A stretch of 64,000 nucleotides of DNA, from the NCBI RefSeq assembly GCF_001902145.1, contig NZ_MRST01000022.1, forward strand, positions 186,001-250,000. Direction: 5' to 3'. A program made the position numbers and the translations under genes. Position 1 is the stretch's first letter. The number at the start of each line of letters is the position of its first letter. Below the pieces are notes generated by a model, which worked only from the letters and a program-made list of their open reading frames with translations, made no database searches and had not been told where the DNA came from. This DNA is from Pseudomonas fluorescens. GTDB taxonomy: Bacteria; Pseudomonadota; Gammaproteobacteria; Pseudomonadales; Pseudomonadaceae. Shown here in pieces: positions 1-8,213 of the stretch.

Positions 1-141
1 GGCTCGATGCCCGAGTTGGAGAACCTGATTAACCGCGTAGCGAAGTTTGGCTTCAGCAAGACCTCGATTATTTTGTCCAGCGCCATAGAGCGGCGGGTGC
101 CGTTGGGGCAATTGGAAGCCAATGGGAAAAATGCTGGCTGA
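1..141 (+). CDS. C-terminal end of a probable Lrp/AsnC-family regulator (partial)
   Basis: The window opens inside a rightward gene; its last 46 codons end at TGA 139-141. The visible tail contains ELENLINRV followed by TSIILSSAIERRVP. This resembles the last helix and strand of the Lrp/AsnC ligand-binding (RAM) domain, where a 'TSIVLS' strand closes the alpha-beta sandwich. No DNA-binding region is visible because it lies before the window, so the assignment rests on this short tail only. A REP-type inverted repeat follows directly after the stop. Confidence 0.5.
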   Translation, partial: GSMPELENLINRVAKFGFSKTSIILSSAIERRVPLGQLEANGKNAG

Positions 142-147
142 GCGATC

Positions 148-227
148 GCCATCGCGGGCAAGCCCCCTCCCACATTTTTGAATGTATTCACAGATCAAAG
201 TGTGGGTGGGGGCTTGCCCCCGATGGC
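148..227. repeat. Imperfect REP-type inverted repeat
   Basis: The arms GCCATCGCGGGCAAGCCCC and GGGGGCTTGCCCCCGATGGC face each other across about 25 bases. It is a degenerate member of the GTGGGAG/GGCTTGC repeat family found throughout the window and lies just behind the stop codon of the partial first gene, where it could act as a 3' stabiliser or terminator. Confidence 0.75.
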
Positions 228-344
228 GTCATTGGTTTCATCGCAAGACCAATCCCTTTCATTTGCGGGACGTTTCCGAGAGAATCCCACGGCCTTGTTT
301 CCGTCGGATTCGGTAGCTAGTCTCGCCCTGTCATCTAATGTTCG

Positions 345-540
345 GTGACCGGACGTGCAAGTCCGACGACGGTAATACGCATAGCCCTCTTAACTCTCTA
401 CGCCTGGTTTATCTCAGGCGCTAAGTGTCATGGCAGCTGTACGCGGGAGATCTTCGGATCTACCGGACTCCGTCTCGGTCTTGCACACCCGCGTACTGCT
501 GCCACCCTAATTCGTGTGCAAGCGAACGGTTGCAGCTTCT
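345..540 (+). ncRNA. Folded 5' leader or structured RNA ahead of the DUF6124-like gene
   Basis: This stretch has no convincing protein but folds well. Stem A is 350-354 with 361-365. Stem B is 401-406 with 415-420 (CGCCTG/CAGGCG). Stem C is 431-447 with 488-504, 16 of 17 pairs with one T-T mismatch. Inside C, 448-452 pairs with 457-461 around a C(UUCG)G tetraloop. In addition 480-488 (CTTGCACAC) is the exact complement of 514-522 (GTGTGCAAG), which crosses stem C and would form a pseudoknot or a competing fold. A ribosome-binding sequence GGAGAA (549-554) and ATG 563 follow. A weak sigma70-like promoter may lie at 295-323 (TTGTTT, 17 bases, TAGTCT). From memory, similar leaders precede other DUF6124-type genes in P. 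fluorescens; that needs a search. Confidence 0.6.
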
Positions 541-562
541 TACCAGACGGAGAAGTTTCACC

Positions 563-873
563 ATGGTCAAAAAAGTCACCCCCGATCCACCCAGTCCAAA
601 ACCGACTTCCTCAGCGAAGACGCCCTGCTCCACCGTCGTGCCATCGACTACTACCTCAAGGCATCCGCCCCGGATGCGCCCATCTTTATCCTGAATGACA
701 ACCTGAGCTTCGAAGACGCCCTGGCCCATGCGGCGGATTTGTTGCATTGCGCGGTGGAGACGGCCCATGCCTCGGGTGAGGTGATGAAGGCACCGCAGCG
801 GGCGGTGATGCATTTGGTGGAGATGGCGAAGGGGGTGGTGGATCAGGCGCTGGAGTGCGCACAGCCTCGATAG
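563..873 (+). pseudogene. Frameshifted small Pseudomonas protein (DUF6124-like)
   Basis: The natural start is ATG 563, with GGAGAA eight bases upstream; the peptide begins MVKKVTPDPPSPK. After codon 13 this frame loses its resemblance to protein and stops at 692-694. The expected continuation (TDFLSEDALLHRRAIDYYL, then LSFEDALAHAADLLHCAVE and HLVEMAKGVVDQAL) is intact in the -1 frame and ends at TAG 871-873. Adding one A to the AAAA run at 598-601 joins both halves into about 104 residues. The C-terminal half looks like the helical DUF6124 family (LLAHA.E.L pattern), small Pseudomonas proteins of unknown function. The break could be a real mutation, a homopolymer sequencing error or programmed -1 slippage; the sequence alone cannot tell. 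Confidence 0.65.
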
Positions 874-886
874 GCGACGCATAACC

Positions 887-980
887 CATGTGGGAGCGGG
901 CTTGCCCGCGAAGGCGGTGTGTCAGTCAACTTATTTAGCGACTGACACCCTGCATTCGCGAGCAAGCCCGCTCCCACATG
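887..980. repeat. REPIN-type inverted repeat, GTGGGAGCGGGCTTGC family (A)
   Basis: CATGTGGGAGCGGGCTTGC at the left end is mirrored by CAAGCCCGCTCCCACATG at the right end, and the inner flanks AGTCAGT.../...ACTGAC also partly pair. It sits between the DUF6124-like remnant and the end of the leftward exonuclease gene, so it lies at the 3' ends of converging genes. Confidence 0.9.
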
Positions 981-996
981 GGGATCTTCAGTGTAC

Positions 997-1608
997 TTAG
1001 AACCCGCGATGTTTCTTCAGGTGTTCATTGATCTTCGCCGCCGGCACTTTCTGCAAGGTGCACAACAGGTCATGGGACAGTTCACGCAGGCCGTGGGTCT
1101 GGCGCAGTTCCTGGGCCAGGTGCGCTGTGAGGTTGGCGGCCATTTCCGCATCCGCCAGCGCCCGGTGAGCCTGGCCGGTGTGGGGCAATTTGGCGTAGGC
1201 GTTGAGGGTGCCGAGCTTGTGGTTCGGCGCCGCCGGCATCAGGCGGCGAGCCAGGAGCAGGGAGCAGGCGAATTTCTGCAGGCGGGTGCGGCGGATCAGG
1301 CCAAGCTCAAAGTCCCAGAACTTCTGGTCGAACGCGGCGTTGTGCGCCATCAAGGGCGTGGTGCCGACGAACTCATTGACTTCGTTCATCACCCGTTCAG
1401 CCGGTGGCGCAGTGCGCAGCATGGCGTTGCTGATGCCGGTGAGCTGTTCGATAAAGGCTGGTACGCGCACACCGGCGTTCATCAGGCTCTGGTAGCGATC
1501 CACGATTTGCCCGCGCTCAAGGATGACCACGCCAATCTCCGTGGCCCGGCAGTGGCTGCTGGGGGTGATGCCGGTGGTTTCAAAGTCGATGACCGCTATA
1601 CGTTCCAA
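997..1608 (-). CDS. DEDDh 3'-5' exonuclease (DnaQ/RNase T-like)
   Basis: A 203-residue protein of the DnaQ-like DEDDh exonuclease superfamily, which removes nucleotides from 3' ends with two bound metal ions. The exonuclease motifs are visible: DFETTG near residue 9 (Exo I), AHNAAFD near residue 90 (Exo II) and HRALADA near residue 148 (Exo III, with the catalytic His five residues before Asp). There is no polymerase or helicase domain, so this is a stand-alone exonuclease and not DnaQ itself, which is longer and carries an alpha-subunit-binding tail. The start appears to be TTG at 1608 with GGAG about eleven bases upstream; no in-frame ATG fits. It follows the NYN gene on the same strand at 25 bases and may share its transcript. 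Confidence 0.85.
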   Translation of the reverse strand: MERIAVIDFETTGITPSSHCRATEIGVVILERGQIVDRYQSLMNAGVRVPAFIEQLTGISNAMLRTAPPAERVMNEVNEFVGTTPLMAHNAAFDQKFWDFELGLIRRTRLQKFACSLLLARRLMPAAPNHKLGTLNAYAKLPHTGQAHRALADAEMAANLTAHLAQELRQTHGLRELSHDLLCTLQKVPAAKINEHLKKHRGF

Positions 1609-1633
1609 ACCTGTTTCAACTCCGTTCTACGAT

Positions 1634-2110
1634 CTATTTGAGCAACAACGCGCCTTCGATCGGCACGTAGTGGCTGGCGGCGCGTATCAATGAGTTGGCC
1701 GTCAGCCCCGGCACGCCGTAGGCCACGGCCCGCACGCCATGCTTGTGGATGATGCGCTCGAGCAGCATGTCGAAATCACCGTCACCGGAGGCCAGCACGA
1801 CTTCGTCGACATGGTCGGCGGCGTCCATGATGTCGAGGGTGATGCCCACGTCCCAGTCGCCCTTGGCGGAGCCGTCGCTGCGCTGGATGTACGGCTTGAG
1901 TTTTACCGTGAACCCCAGGTTGCGCAGGATCTGCTGGAACTGCTGCTGCTTGCTGTCGCCGCGGTCGATGGCATAGGCGTACGCCTCGACAATCTGCCCG
2001 CGCGCGCTGATGTCAGCCCACAGCGCGGCGTAGTTGAAGTGGCAACCATAGGCCTGACGCACGGTGTAGTAGAGGTTTTGCACATCGGCGAACACTGCAA
2101 TTTTTTTCAC
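1634..2110 (-). CDS. NYN domain protein (LabA/DUF88 family)
   Basis: A 158-residue protein with the NYN/PIN-like fold. Conserved acidic residues expected to bind metal are present: FADVQN at the N-terminus (D9), DWDVGITLDIMD in the middle and SGDGDFDMLL towards the C-terminus. Related proteins (LabA, YacP-like, MARF1 NYN) are ribonucleases or predicted ribonucleases; the substrate here is unknown. The start is GTG at 2110, chosen because GAGGAAG lies six bases upstream and translation reads MKKIAVFADVQN directly into the first motif. The gene probably forms a leftward pair with the exonuclease gene that follows, which would suggest nucleic-acid turnover, but that is inference. Confidence 0.85.
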   Translation of the reverse strand: MKKIAVFADVQNLYYTVRQAYGCHFNYAALWADISARGQIVEAYAYAIDRGDSKQQQFQQILRNLGFTVKLKPYIQRSDGSAKGDWDVGITLDIMDAADHVDEVVLASGDGDFDMLLERIIHKHGVRAVAYGVPGLTANSLIRAASHYVPIEGALLLK

Positions 2111-2229
2111 CGCACTTCCTCATGGACAGCCAGGCGCCAGCGCCCGGAAAGGGCGCCAGTATGCCAGCCAAGGGAGCGTTTCCGGGAAAAAATCAGACCG
2201 GAGCGCCGCAGCGCCCCGGGCCCGGTGTG

Positions 2230-2955
2230 TCAGACGAAGGAATCGTCGTCGCCAAAGGAAGAGGAATCGTCGGAATAATCGCTGTCGGCGAAGCTATCGG
2301 CGTTATTGCTGCCCCAGTTGTCATTGCCGGCAAACTTTTGGTCATCGTTGCCCCAGTTGCCTTGATCGCTGGCCGGCGCCGGTTGTTCGATGATTTCTTC
2401 CACCACCTGCGGCTGCTGGTTGTGATGGAACAGGCTGCTGATCCCTTCGGCCAGCAACACACCACCGGCCACACCGGCGGCGGTCTTCATGGCGCCACCG
2501 AGAAAGCCACTGCCGGCTGGCGCGGCTGCCGGTGCTTGCGGCGGCTGATAGTTCTGCTGGGGCGCTGGCTGGTTGAACGATGGCCGCGCCGGTTCACGCC
2601 AGCCGCCACCTGAGTTGCTCGGCGCAGGCTGTGGCTCACGGGAGCCGCCGCCAAAGATGCTCGACAGGAACCCACCACCGCTGGCCGGCGCGGGTTGCGT
2701 GGCCTTGACCCGTTGCAGCTCGTCCTGCAATTGCTGGATCTGCTGAGCCTGTTGCTTGTTTTGCGCGTCGAGGCTTTGCAGCGCATGTTCCTGAACCAGA
2801 ATCGACTGGGTCATGTAGTACCCGACGGCGGGTTGGCGAGCCATATGCTCCTTGATCCGCGCTTCGGCCTGGGCGTCGCGGGGGGCTGAGTCCGTTTCGG
2901 CTTGTTGCAACCGTGAAAACAGTCCATCGATCAGGGTTTGCTCTTCGCTGTTCAT
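2230..2955 (-). CDS. DUF2076 domain protein
   Basis: A 241-residue protein matching the DUF2076 layout. The N-terminus is helical (NSEEQTLIDGLFSRL), followed by a YYMTQSILVQEHAL segment and a coiled-coil stretch rich in Gln (about residues 55-85). A low-complexity Pro/Ala/Gln/Gly region then leads to a small hydrophobic Gly/Ala segment near GSGFLGGAMKTAAGVAGG. The C-terminus is acidic (Asp/Ser/Asn repeats). No signal peptide is seen. Function is unknown; periplasmic or ligand-binding roles have been suggested for the family but nothing here settles it. The ATG at 2955 has GAGG seven bases upstream. The 119-base gap before the NYN gene shows no clear terminator. Confidence 0.85.
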   Translation of the reverse strand: MNSEEQTLIDGLFSRLQQAETDSAPRDAQAEARIKEHMARQPAVGYYMTQSILVQEHALQSLDAQNKQQAQQIQQLQDELQRVKATQPAPASGGGFLSSIFGGGSREPQPAPSNSGGGWREPARPSFNQPAPQQNYQPPQAPAAAPAGSGFLGGAMKTAAGVAGGVLLAEGISSLFHHNQQPQVVEEIIEQPAPASDQGNWGNDDQKFAGNDNWGSNNADSFADSDYSDDSSSFGDDDSFV

Positions 2956-3128
2956 GGCGACCTCGTTAGATTGCCGATAAAAAATTCCGGTCCCGCCTGT
3001 GATCAGGCCGGGGGCTTTCCAGTTATGGGGATGTTACGAGTTGTTTCAATGGTCTTTACTCAAGGTTTACGTTTGCGCCCCTTTGAGCCTGATCGGTTAA
3101 AGTGTCGCCCTCTGCTTCCAGGCTTGTG

Positions 3129-3797
3129 ATGACCCTGATGAATCCGTTAGACGTTTTGCGCGACTCCTTCCGCTTTACCCAGCGCAACCTGGGCGCCATC
3201 GTCCAGCTGTGCCTGCCATTGGTGATCCTCGAAGCCTTGCTGCAACAGGTGCTGGACCACACGCTGGGCCCGGATGCGTTTCCCGGCTACAGCGTGGTCG
3301 TGGGTTTGTTGGTGTACCCGCTGTACACCGGCGCCCTGATCCTGTTTCTTGACGCCCGCACCCGGGGCGAGTCGCCGCGCACCAAGGATGTGTGGGCCAT
3401 GGCCCTGAGCCTGTGGCCGCGCTTCGCCCTGCTGACAGCCATGAGCACCTTGCTGATTCTGCTGGGGCTGTCGCTGTATTTCCTGCCGGGCTTGTGGCTG
3501 ATGGTGGTGTTGGCGTTTGCCGAATACCTGCTGGTATTGCGCGGCATGCCGGCGTTGGCGGCGATGAAGGAAAGCCTGCGCCTGACCCGTGGGCATTTCT
3601 GGCGCATCCTGGTGTGCCTGCTGTGCGTGATGACGCCGTTGTGGCTGCTCAAGGGCGCCAGCGTGGCGGCGTACCCTGAGCCGGCGCCGTTGCTGGGGTT
3701 GCTGATGGACAGCGCCCACAGCTTCCTGCAACTGTTCACCAGTGTGGTGCTGTTCCGTTTATTCATGTTGATCGGTGGCGACGCCGACGTGCGGTGA
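3129..3797 (+). CDS. YciC-like inner-membrane protein (UPF0259 family)
   Basis: A protein of about 222 residues with five to six hydrophobic segments, beginning MNPLDVLRDSFRFTQRNLGAI, the usual opening of YciC/UPF0259 membrane proteins. Hydrophobic blocks include VQLCLPLVILEALL, VVVGLLVYPLYTGALILFL, FALLTAMSTLLILLGLSL, LWLMVVLAFAEYLLVL and ILVCLLCVMTPLWLL. Function is unknown. Start ATG 3129 was preferred because AGG lies about seven bases upstream; ATG 3138 (giving MNPLDV) is possible. It reads in the same direction as the phosphoesterase gene 41 bases downstream. Confidence 0.8.
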   Translation: MTLMNPLDVLRDSFRFTQRNLGAIVQLCLPLVILEALLQQVLDHTLGPDAFPGYSVVVGLLVYPLYTGALILFLDARTRGESPRTKDVWAMALSLWPRFALLTAMSTLLILLGLSLYFLPGLWLMVVLAFAEYLLVLRGMPALAAMKESLRLTRGHFWRILVCLLCVMTPLWLLKGASVAAYPEPAPLLGLLMDSAHSFLQLFTSVVLFRLFMLIGGDADVR

Positions 3798-3838
3798 TAT
3801 GCTCCGTGGCTCTTCTGACACGCATATAAGCCGAGCCG

Positions 3839-4927
3839 ATGACCCGTTTATTGCGCATCACCCTGTTGAGCCTGTTGATCATCGCCGGCCTGCTGGCCGC
3901 GCTGATCTACAGCCTGACCTGGCGCCCTGCCGACAAAGAGACCCTGCCCGTCAGCTGCGTGGCACCCCGCGCTCCGACGCTGTTGCCGGGGCAGGCGCTC
4001 AAGGTCATGACCTGGAATGTGCAATACCTGGCCGGCAAGAACTACGTGTTCTGGTACGACACCCCGGACGATAGCGGCCCGGACGATCGCCCCACCGTCG
4101 AAGACATGGCGTTCAGCCTCGACGAAGTGGCGCGCGTGATTCGCGACGAACAACCCGACATCCTGCTGTTGCAGGAAGTCGACGAAGGCGCCAAGCCTTC
4201 CCATTATCAGGACCAGCTTGCGCTGTTGCAGGAGCGTCTGGTCGACCTCTACCCGTGCAGCGCCCAGGCCTTCGACTGGAAAGCCGACTTTGTGCCCAGC
4301 CTGCATATCTTCGGTAGCGTGGGGCGCAAGCTCGCTACGCTCAGCCGCTACCAGATCGAACACGCCGAACGCCTGCAACTGCCAACCGCCGATGCCAACT
4401 TCATCAGCCGTCAGTTCCAGTCTAAGCCCGCCTTGTTGCTGACGTATCTGCCGTTGAGCGATGGCGGCCAGCTGGCAGTGCTCAATACACGCCTGGACGG
4501 CAGCGCACCTGGCCGCTCGGCAGCACAAGAACAAGTGCAAGCCACGGCCAAGCTGCTGGATAAGTTCGAAGGCCGGGGCACGCCCTGGTTGATAGGCGGG
4601 GATTTCAACCTGCTGCCACTGGGCCAATACCTGCGCCTGGACGCGGCTAAACGTGGGCAGTATGCGCCGGACAGCGAGTTGCACCTGCTGTGGGACAAGT
4701 ACCCGATGATCCCGCGCAACAGCGAATCCAGCGGGATTGATCGTGAAAAATGGCTGACGCACTTCCCCAATGACCCAAGCCTGGACGGGCCGGATCGCAC
4801 CTTGGATTATCTGTTCTACAGCCCGCGCATCAAGCGGGTGGAGGCGAAGGTAAGGCAGGAAGACACGTTGCGCATCTCCAATCATTTACCGGTCATTGCC
4901 CGCTTCCTGCTGCCTGCCGCGCAATGA
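3839..4927 (+). CDS. Membrane-anchored endonuclease/exonuclease/phosphatase (EEP) family protein
   Basis: A 362-residue protein with an N-terminal membrane anchor or signal (residues about 5-27, ITLLSLLIIAGLLAALIY) and an EEP-fold domain. Catalytic landmarks are MTWNVQYLAG (metal/Asn motif), ILLLQEVDEG (metal-binding Glu), LIGGDFNLLP (GDFN), and DYLFYSP followed by ISNHLPVIARF, which corresponds to the usual SDHxP with Asn in place of Asp. Such enzymes cleave phosphodiester or phosphomonoester bonds in nucleic acids, phosphoinositides or sphingolipids; the substrate here cannot be told. The anchor places it at or outside the inner membrane. A REPIN-type repeat follows the stop and separates it from the converging hrpB gene. 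Confidence 0.85.
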   Translation: MTRLLRITLLSLLIIAGLLAALIYSLTWRPADKETLPVSCVAPRAPTLLPGQALKVMTWNVQYLAGKNYVFWYDTPDDSGPDDRPTVEDMAFSLDEVARVIRDEQPDILLLQEVDEGAKPSHYQDQLALLQERLVDLYPCSAQAFDWKADFVPSLHIFGSVGRKLATLSRYQIEHAERLQLPTADANFISRQFQSKPALLLTYLPLSDGGQLAVLNTRLDGSAPGRSAAQEQVQATAKLLDKFEGRGTPWLIGGDFNLLPLGQYLRLDAAKRGQYAPDSELHLLWDKYPMIPRNSESSGIDREKWLTHFPNDPSLDGPDRTLDYLFYSPRIKRVEAKVRQEDTLRISNHLPVIARFLLPAAQ

Positions 4928-4946
4928 GCGTTGACACGCCCCCCCT

Positions 4947-5034
4947 GTGGGAGCGGGCTTGCTCGCGAAGGCGTCGGGTCAGCCAATACATGCACTGGCT
5001 GACACACCGCCTTCGCGAGCAAGCCCGCTCCCAC
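4947..5034. repeat. REPIN-type inverted repeat, family A
   Basis: GTGGGAGCGGGCTTGCTCGC and its mirror GCGAGCAAGCCCGCTCCCAC bracket a short centre. It lies exactly between the stop codons of two converging genes (the EEP protein and hrpB). Confidence 0.9.
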
Positions 5035-5051
5035 ATATTGGATCTTTGTCG

Positions 5052-7562
5052 TTAGGGTTTGCGCGGTTTGATCCTGGCCGTCGCTTCGGCCACCAATGGA
5101 TCATCCGGCCAATAATGCTTGGGGTATCGCCCCTTGAGATCCTTCTTCACCTCGGCATAGGTACTGCGCCAGAAGTTCGCCAAGTCCTGCGTGACCTGCA
5201 CCGGCCGCCGCGCCGGGGACAGCAGGTGCAACTTCACGGCCAGGCGCCCGCCGGCAATACGCGGGGTGTCTGCCAAGCCGAACAATTCCTGCAAGCGCAC
5301 CGCCAGGATCGGCGGCTGTTCGCTGTAGTCCAGACGCACCGAGGAGCCCGACGGCACTTTCACGTGCTGCGGCGCCAGCTCTTCCAGGCGTTGGGGCAAG
5401 GGCCAGGGCAGCAGGTTGTGCAGGTAGCTGGAGATATCCAAGTTGGCGAAATGGCTGAGGCGCGAGACCTTGCCCAGGTAAGGCATCAGCCAGTGTTCGA
5501 GGCTGGCGAGCAGGGCTTTGTCGCTGAGGTCGGGCCACTCGCTGGTGTTGCCGGCATCCAGTTGGCGCAGCAGCATCACACGGGCTTGCCACTGACGCAG
5601 TTCCGGAGTCCAGGGCAGCAGTTCCAGGCCTTTGCGGCGCACCAGGTTGACCAGCGCCTGGCTGCGGGCGGATTCGTCGAGGCCGGTCAGGGGGTCGCGG
5701 CTGAGCACCAGTTCACCGACTTTGCGTTGGCGTTCGGCACGCAGGACGCCTTCGCGCTCGTCCCAGTCGAGTTGGTCGACGTTGCGCACTTGCTCGGCCA
5801 GCACCGTGTCGAACAGGGCTGGATCAAAATCCGCCGCCAGGTAGATGCGTTCTTCGCGCTGGCCCTGGCGGCTGCCCAGGTCGGCGATCACCAGCCAGGG
5901 TTGTTTCATCAGGCTGTCGGCTTCGGCAAACAGCGCCGCGCGGCCGTTGGCCAGGCGATATTCAGCGCCACCGGGGCGACGTTGCTGGGCGACGCGGTCG
6001 GGGTAGGCCAGCGCCAGCAAGGCGCCGAGCCAGCGTGGATGGTCGGGGTTGTCCACCGGCTGGGTCGCCTTGCCGCGCAGGTAGCCACGGTATTGCCGGG
6101 CCAGTTGCTTGGCACGCTGCACGCCACTTTGGGTGCCTCGCGCACGTTCTTCACCGGACATCAGCGCCAGGCGGCTGTGCAAATCGGCACCGCCGCCGCG
6201 CAGGATATCGCGCTCGCCCAACAGGGCTGCCACGTCACAGGCGGTGGCGGCCAACCCCAAGTCCTGACCACGCAACAACAGGTGGGCAATACGCGGGTGG
6301 GCGGGCAATTCGGCCATCTTCTGGCCATGGGCGGTGAGCGTTTCTTCTTTCAGCGCACCGAGGCGTTGTAACAGATCCTGAGCCTGGGCATAGGCGGCTG
6401 TCGGTGGGATGTCCAGCCACACCAACTGGCTGGGTGTCACGCCCCAGCGCGCCAGTTGCAAGGCCAGCCCGGCCAGGTCGGCGGCAAGAATTTCCGCACT
6501 GCCATAGGCGGCCAGACCCTCATGCTGGTCTTCGGACCACAACCGATAGCACACCCCTGGCTCCAACCGCCCTGCCCGGCCGGCGCGCTGGGTGGCGCTG
6601 GCGCGTGAGATGCGCTGGGTGTCGAGGCGCGTCATGCCGCTGCCCGGGTCGAAACGCGGCACCCGCGCCAGCCCGGCGTCGATCACCACGCGTACGCCGT
6701 TGATGGTCAGGCTGGTCTCGGCGATGTTGGTAGCCAGCACCACTTTGCGTTTGCCGGCCGGCGCCGGGTCGATGGCGGCGCGCTGGGCATTGAGGTCCAG
6801 CTCACCATGCAACGGGCATAACAGCACGTCAGGGCGATCACCCAAGGCCTCGGCCAGTTGCTGGTTGACCCGGCGAATCTCCGCCTGCCCCGGCAAAAAC
6901 ACCAGCACGCTGCAGGTTTCATCCTGCAGGGCTTCGAGGATGGTTTGCACCACGCGCGGCTCGATAAACTCCCCGGCCTGGTAGGGGCGCCCCCAGCGCA
7001 TCTGCACCGGGAACATGCGCCCTTCGCTGCGCAGGATCGGCGCGTCATCCAGCAGTCCGGCCAGGCGCTCGCCTTCGAGGGTGGCGGACATCAGCAGGAT
7101 CTTCAGCGGCTGCTCGTCGCGAAACAGCTCGCGACCGTTAAGGCTCAGGGCCAGCGCCAGGTCGGCGTCGAGGCTGCGCTCGTGGAATTCGTCGAAGATC
7201 AACAGGCCCACGCCGTCCAGCGCCGGGTCGTCCTGCAGGCGACGGGTAAGGATGCCTTCGGTGACTACCTCGATGCGCGTGTTGGGGCCGACTTTGCTGT
7301 CCAGCCGAATGCGGTAGCCCACGGTCTCACCGACCTTTTCACCCAGTTCACTGGCCAGTCGTTCGGCAGCAGCACGGGCAGCCAGGCGTCGGGGTTCGAG
7401 CATCAGGATGGTTTGCCCGGCGAGCCAGGGCTCATGCAACAAAGCCAAGGGCACGCGGGTGGTTTTACCGGCGCCGGGGGGCGCTTCCAGCACGGCTTCA
7501 TGGCGATGAGCCAAGGCGTCACGCAGGGCGGGTAAAACATCATCGATCGGCAACGAATTCAT
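5052..7562 (-). CDS. hrpB: ATP-dependent helicase HrpB
   Basis: An 836-residue DEAH-box helicase of the HrpB family. Motifs in order: EAPPGAGKTTRVPLALL (Walker A/motif I), IFDEFHERSLDADLAL (motif II, here DEFH), LLMSATLEG (motif III), then VLVFLPGQAEIRRV, TNIAETSLTI and QRAGRAGR (motif VI). A long C-terminal region with the HA2 and HrpB-specific parts follows. The RNA or RNP target in the cell is not well known. The reading frame stays open upstream to 7763, but that extension is translated repeat DNA; ATG 7562 starts MNSLPIDDVLPAL, the normal HrpB N-terminus. The length is normal for the family. Confidence 0.95.
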   Translation of the reverse strand: MNSLPIDDVLPALRDALAHRHEAVLEAPPGAGKTTRVPLALLHEPWLAGQTILMLEPRRLAARAAAERLASELGEKVGETVGYRIRLDSKVGPNTRIEVVTEGILTRRLQDDPALDGVGLLIFDEFHERSLDADLALALSLNGRELFRDEQPLKILLMSATLEGERLAGLLDDAPILRSEGRMFPVQMRWGRPYQAGEFIEPRVVQTILEALQDETCSVLVFLPGQAEIRRVNQQLAEALGDRPDVLLCPLHGELDLNAQRAAIDPAPAGKRKVVLATNIAETSLTINGVRVVIDAGLARVPRFDPGSGMTRLDTQRISRASATQRAGRAGRLEPGVCYRLWSEDQHEGLAAYGSAEILAADLAGLALQLARWGVTPSQLVWLDIPPTAAYAQAQDLLQRLGALKEETLTAHGQKMAELPAHPRIAHLLLRGQDLGLAATACDVAALLGERDILRGGGADLHSRLALMSGEERARGTQSGVQRAKQLARQYRGYLRGKATQPVDNPDHPRWLGALLALAYPDRVAQQRRPGGAEYRLANGRAALFAEADSLMKQPWLVIADLGSRQGQREERIYLAADFDPALFDTVLAEQVRNVDQLDWDEREGVLRAERQRKVGELVLSRDPLTGLDESARSQALVNLVRRKGLELLPWTPELRQWQARVMLLRQLDAGNTSEWPDLSDKALLASLEHWLMPYLGKVSRLSHFANLDISSYLHNLLPWPLPQRLEELAPQHVKVPSGSSVRLDYSEQPPILAVRLQELFGLADTPRIAGGRLAVKLHLLSPARRPVQVTQDLANFWRSTYAEVKKDLKGRYPKHYWPDDPLVAEATARIKPRKP

Positions 7563-7628
7563 ACTGGCTCCAAAGCAGAGCGGCGAGTATAACGGCGAAC
7601 TGCATAATCCCATTGGGAACAGAGTCAG

Positions 7629-7719
7629 ATGTGGGAGCGGGCTTGCTCGCGAATGCGGTGGGTCAGCGACATATCGGATGACTGATACACCGCTTTCGCG
7701 AGCAAGCCCGCTCCCACAT
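7629..7719. repeat. REPIN-type inverted repeat, family A
   Basis: ATGTGGGAGCGGGCTTGCTC mirrored by GAGCAAGCCCGCTCCCACAT. This copy is unusual in lying between the 5' ends of two divergent genes (hrpB and the lipoprotein gene), where it could affect transcription start rather than mRNA ends. Confidence 0.9.
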
Positions 7720-7784
7720 TTGGACATCATCGCCTTGTAGACTCGCTTATAGTCATTCTTCAAATGCGTTCAGGAGACTTTTTC

Positions 7785-8204
7785 ATGCGTATCGCTTCCC
7801 GTGTCATCGGCGGTGTCCTCGCCGTCACCCTGCTGAGCCAACTCACCGCCTGCGGCTCGATTTTCTACCCCGACCGCCGTGGCCAGATCGACGGCAAGAT
7901 CGACCCGACCATCGCGGTACTCGATGCCCTCGGCCTGTTGTTTTATGTGATCCCCGGCCTGATCGCCTTCGGTGTCGACTTCGCCACGGGCGCCATTTAC
8001 TTCGAACCGGGCAAGACCGCCCAGGTCGCTCCCGAGAAACTGCACGAAGCCATCGGCGCCGACGGCACGGTCGATAACGCCAAACTGCAAAGCATCATCC
8101 AGAAAGAAACCGGTCGCACCTTGCCGCTGGACGACCCACGCCTGATCCAGTTCAAGGGCAGCGTGCAACAACTGGCGGCCCTGGGCCTGCAGCCTGCCGC
8201 TTAA
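7785..8204 (+). CDS. Small lipoprotein of unknown function
   Basis: A 139-residue protein with a clear lipoprotein signal: a charged start, hydrophobic VIGGVLAVTLLSQ and the lipobox LTAC (Cys 23). After the Cys comes YPDRRGQIDGKIDPTIAVLDALGLLFYVIPGLIAFGVDFATG, with a second hydrophobic stretch, then a helical C-terminal half ending in a polar IQFKGSVQQLAALGL segment. The layout resembles short Pseudomonas lipoproteins whose database names are inconsistent. ATG 7785 has AGGAGA about nine bases upstream. The fieF gene begins nine bases after the stop, so the two are probably cotranscribed. Confidence 0.75.
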   Translation: MRIASRVIGGVLAVTLLSQLTACGSIFYPDRRGQIDGKIDPTIAVLDALGLLFYVIPGLIAFGVDFATGAIYFEPGKTAQVAPEKLHEAIGADGTVDNAKLQSIIQKETGRTLPLDDPRLIQFKGSVQQLAALGLQPAA

Positions 8205-8213
8205 GGATTGCTC

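Noticed and set aside
7563..7763. Longer N-terminus for HrpB
   Set aside because: The extension is translated REPIN sequence and does not resemble HrpB; ATG 7562 gives the normal start.
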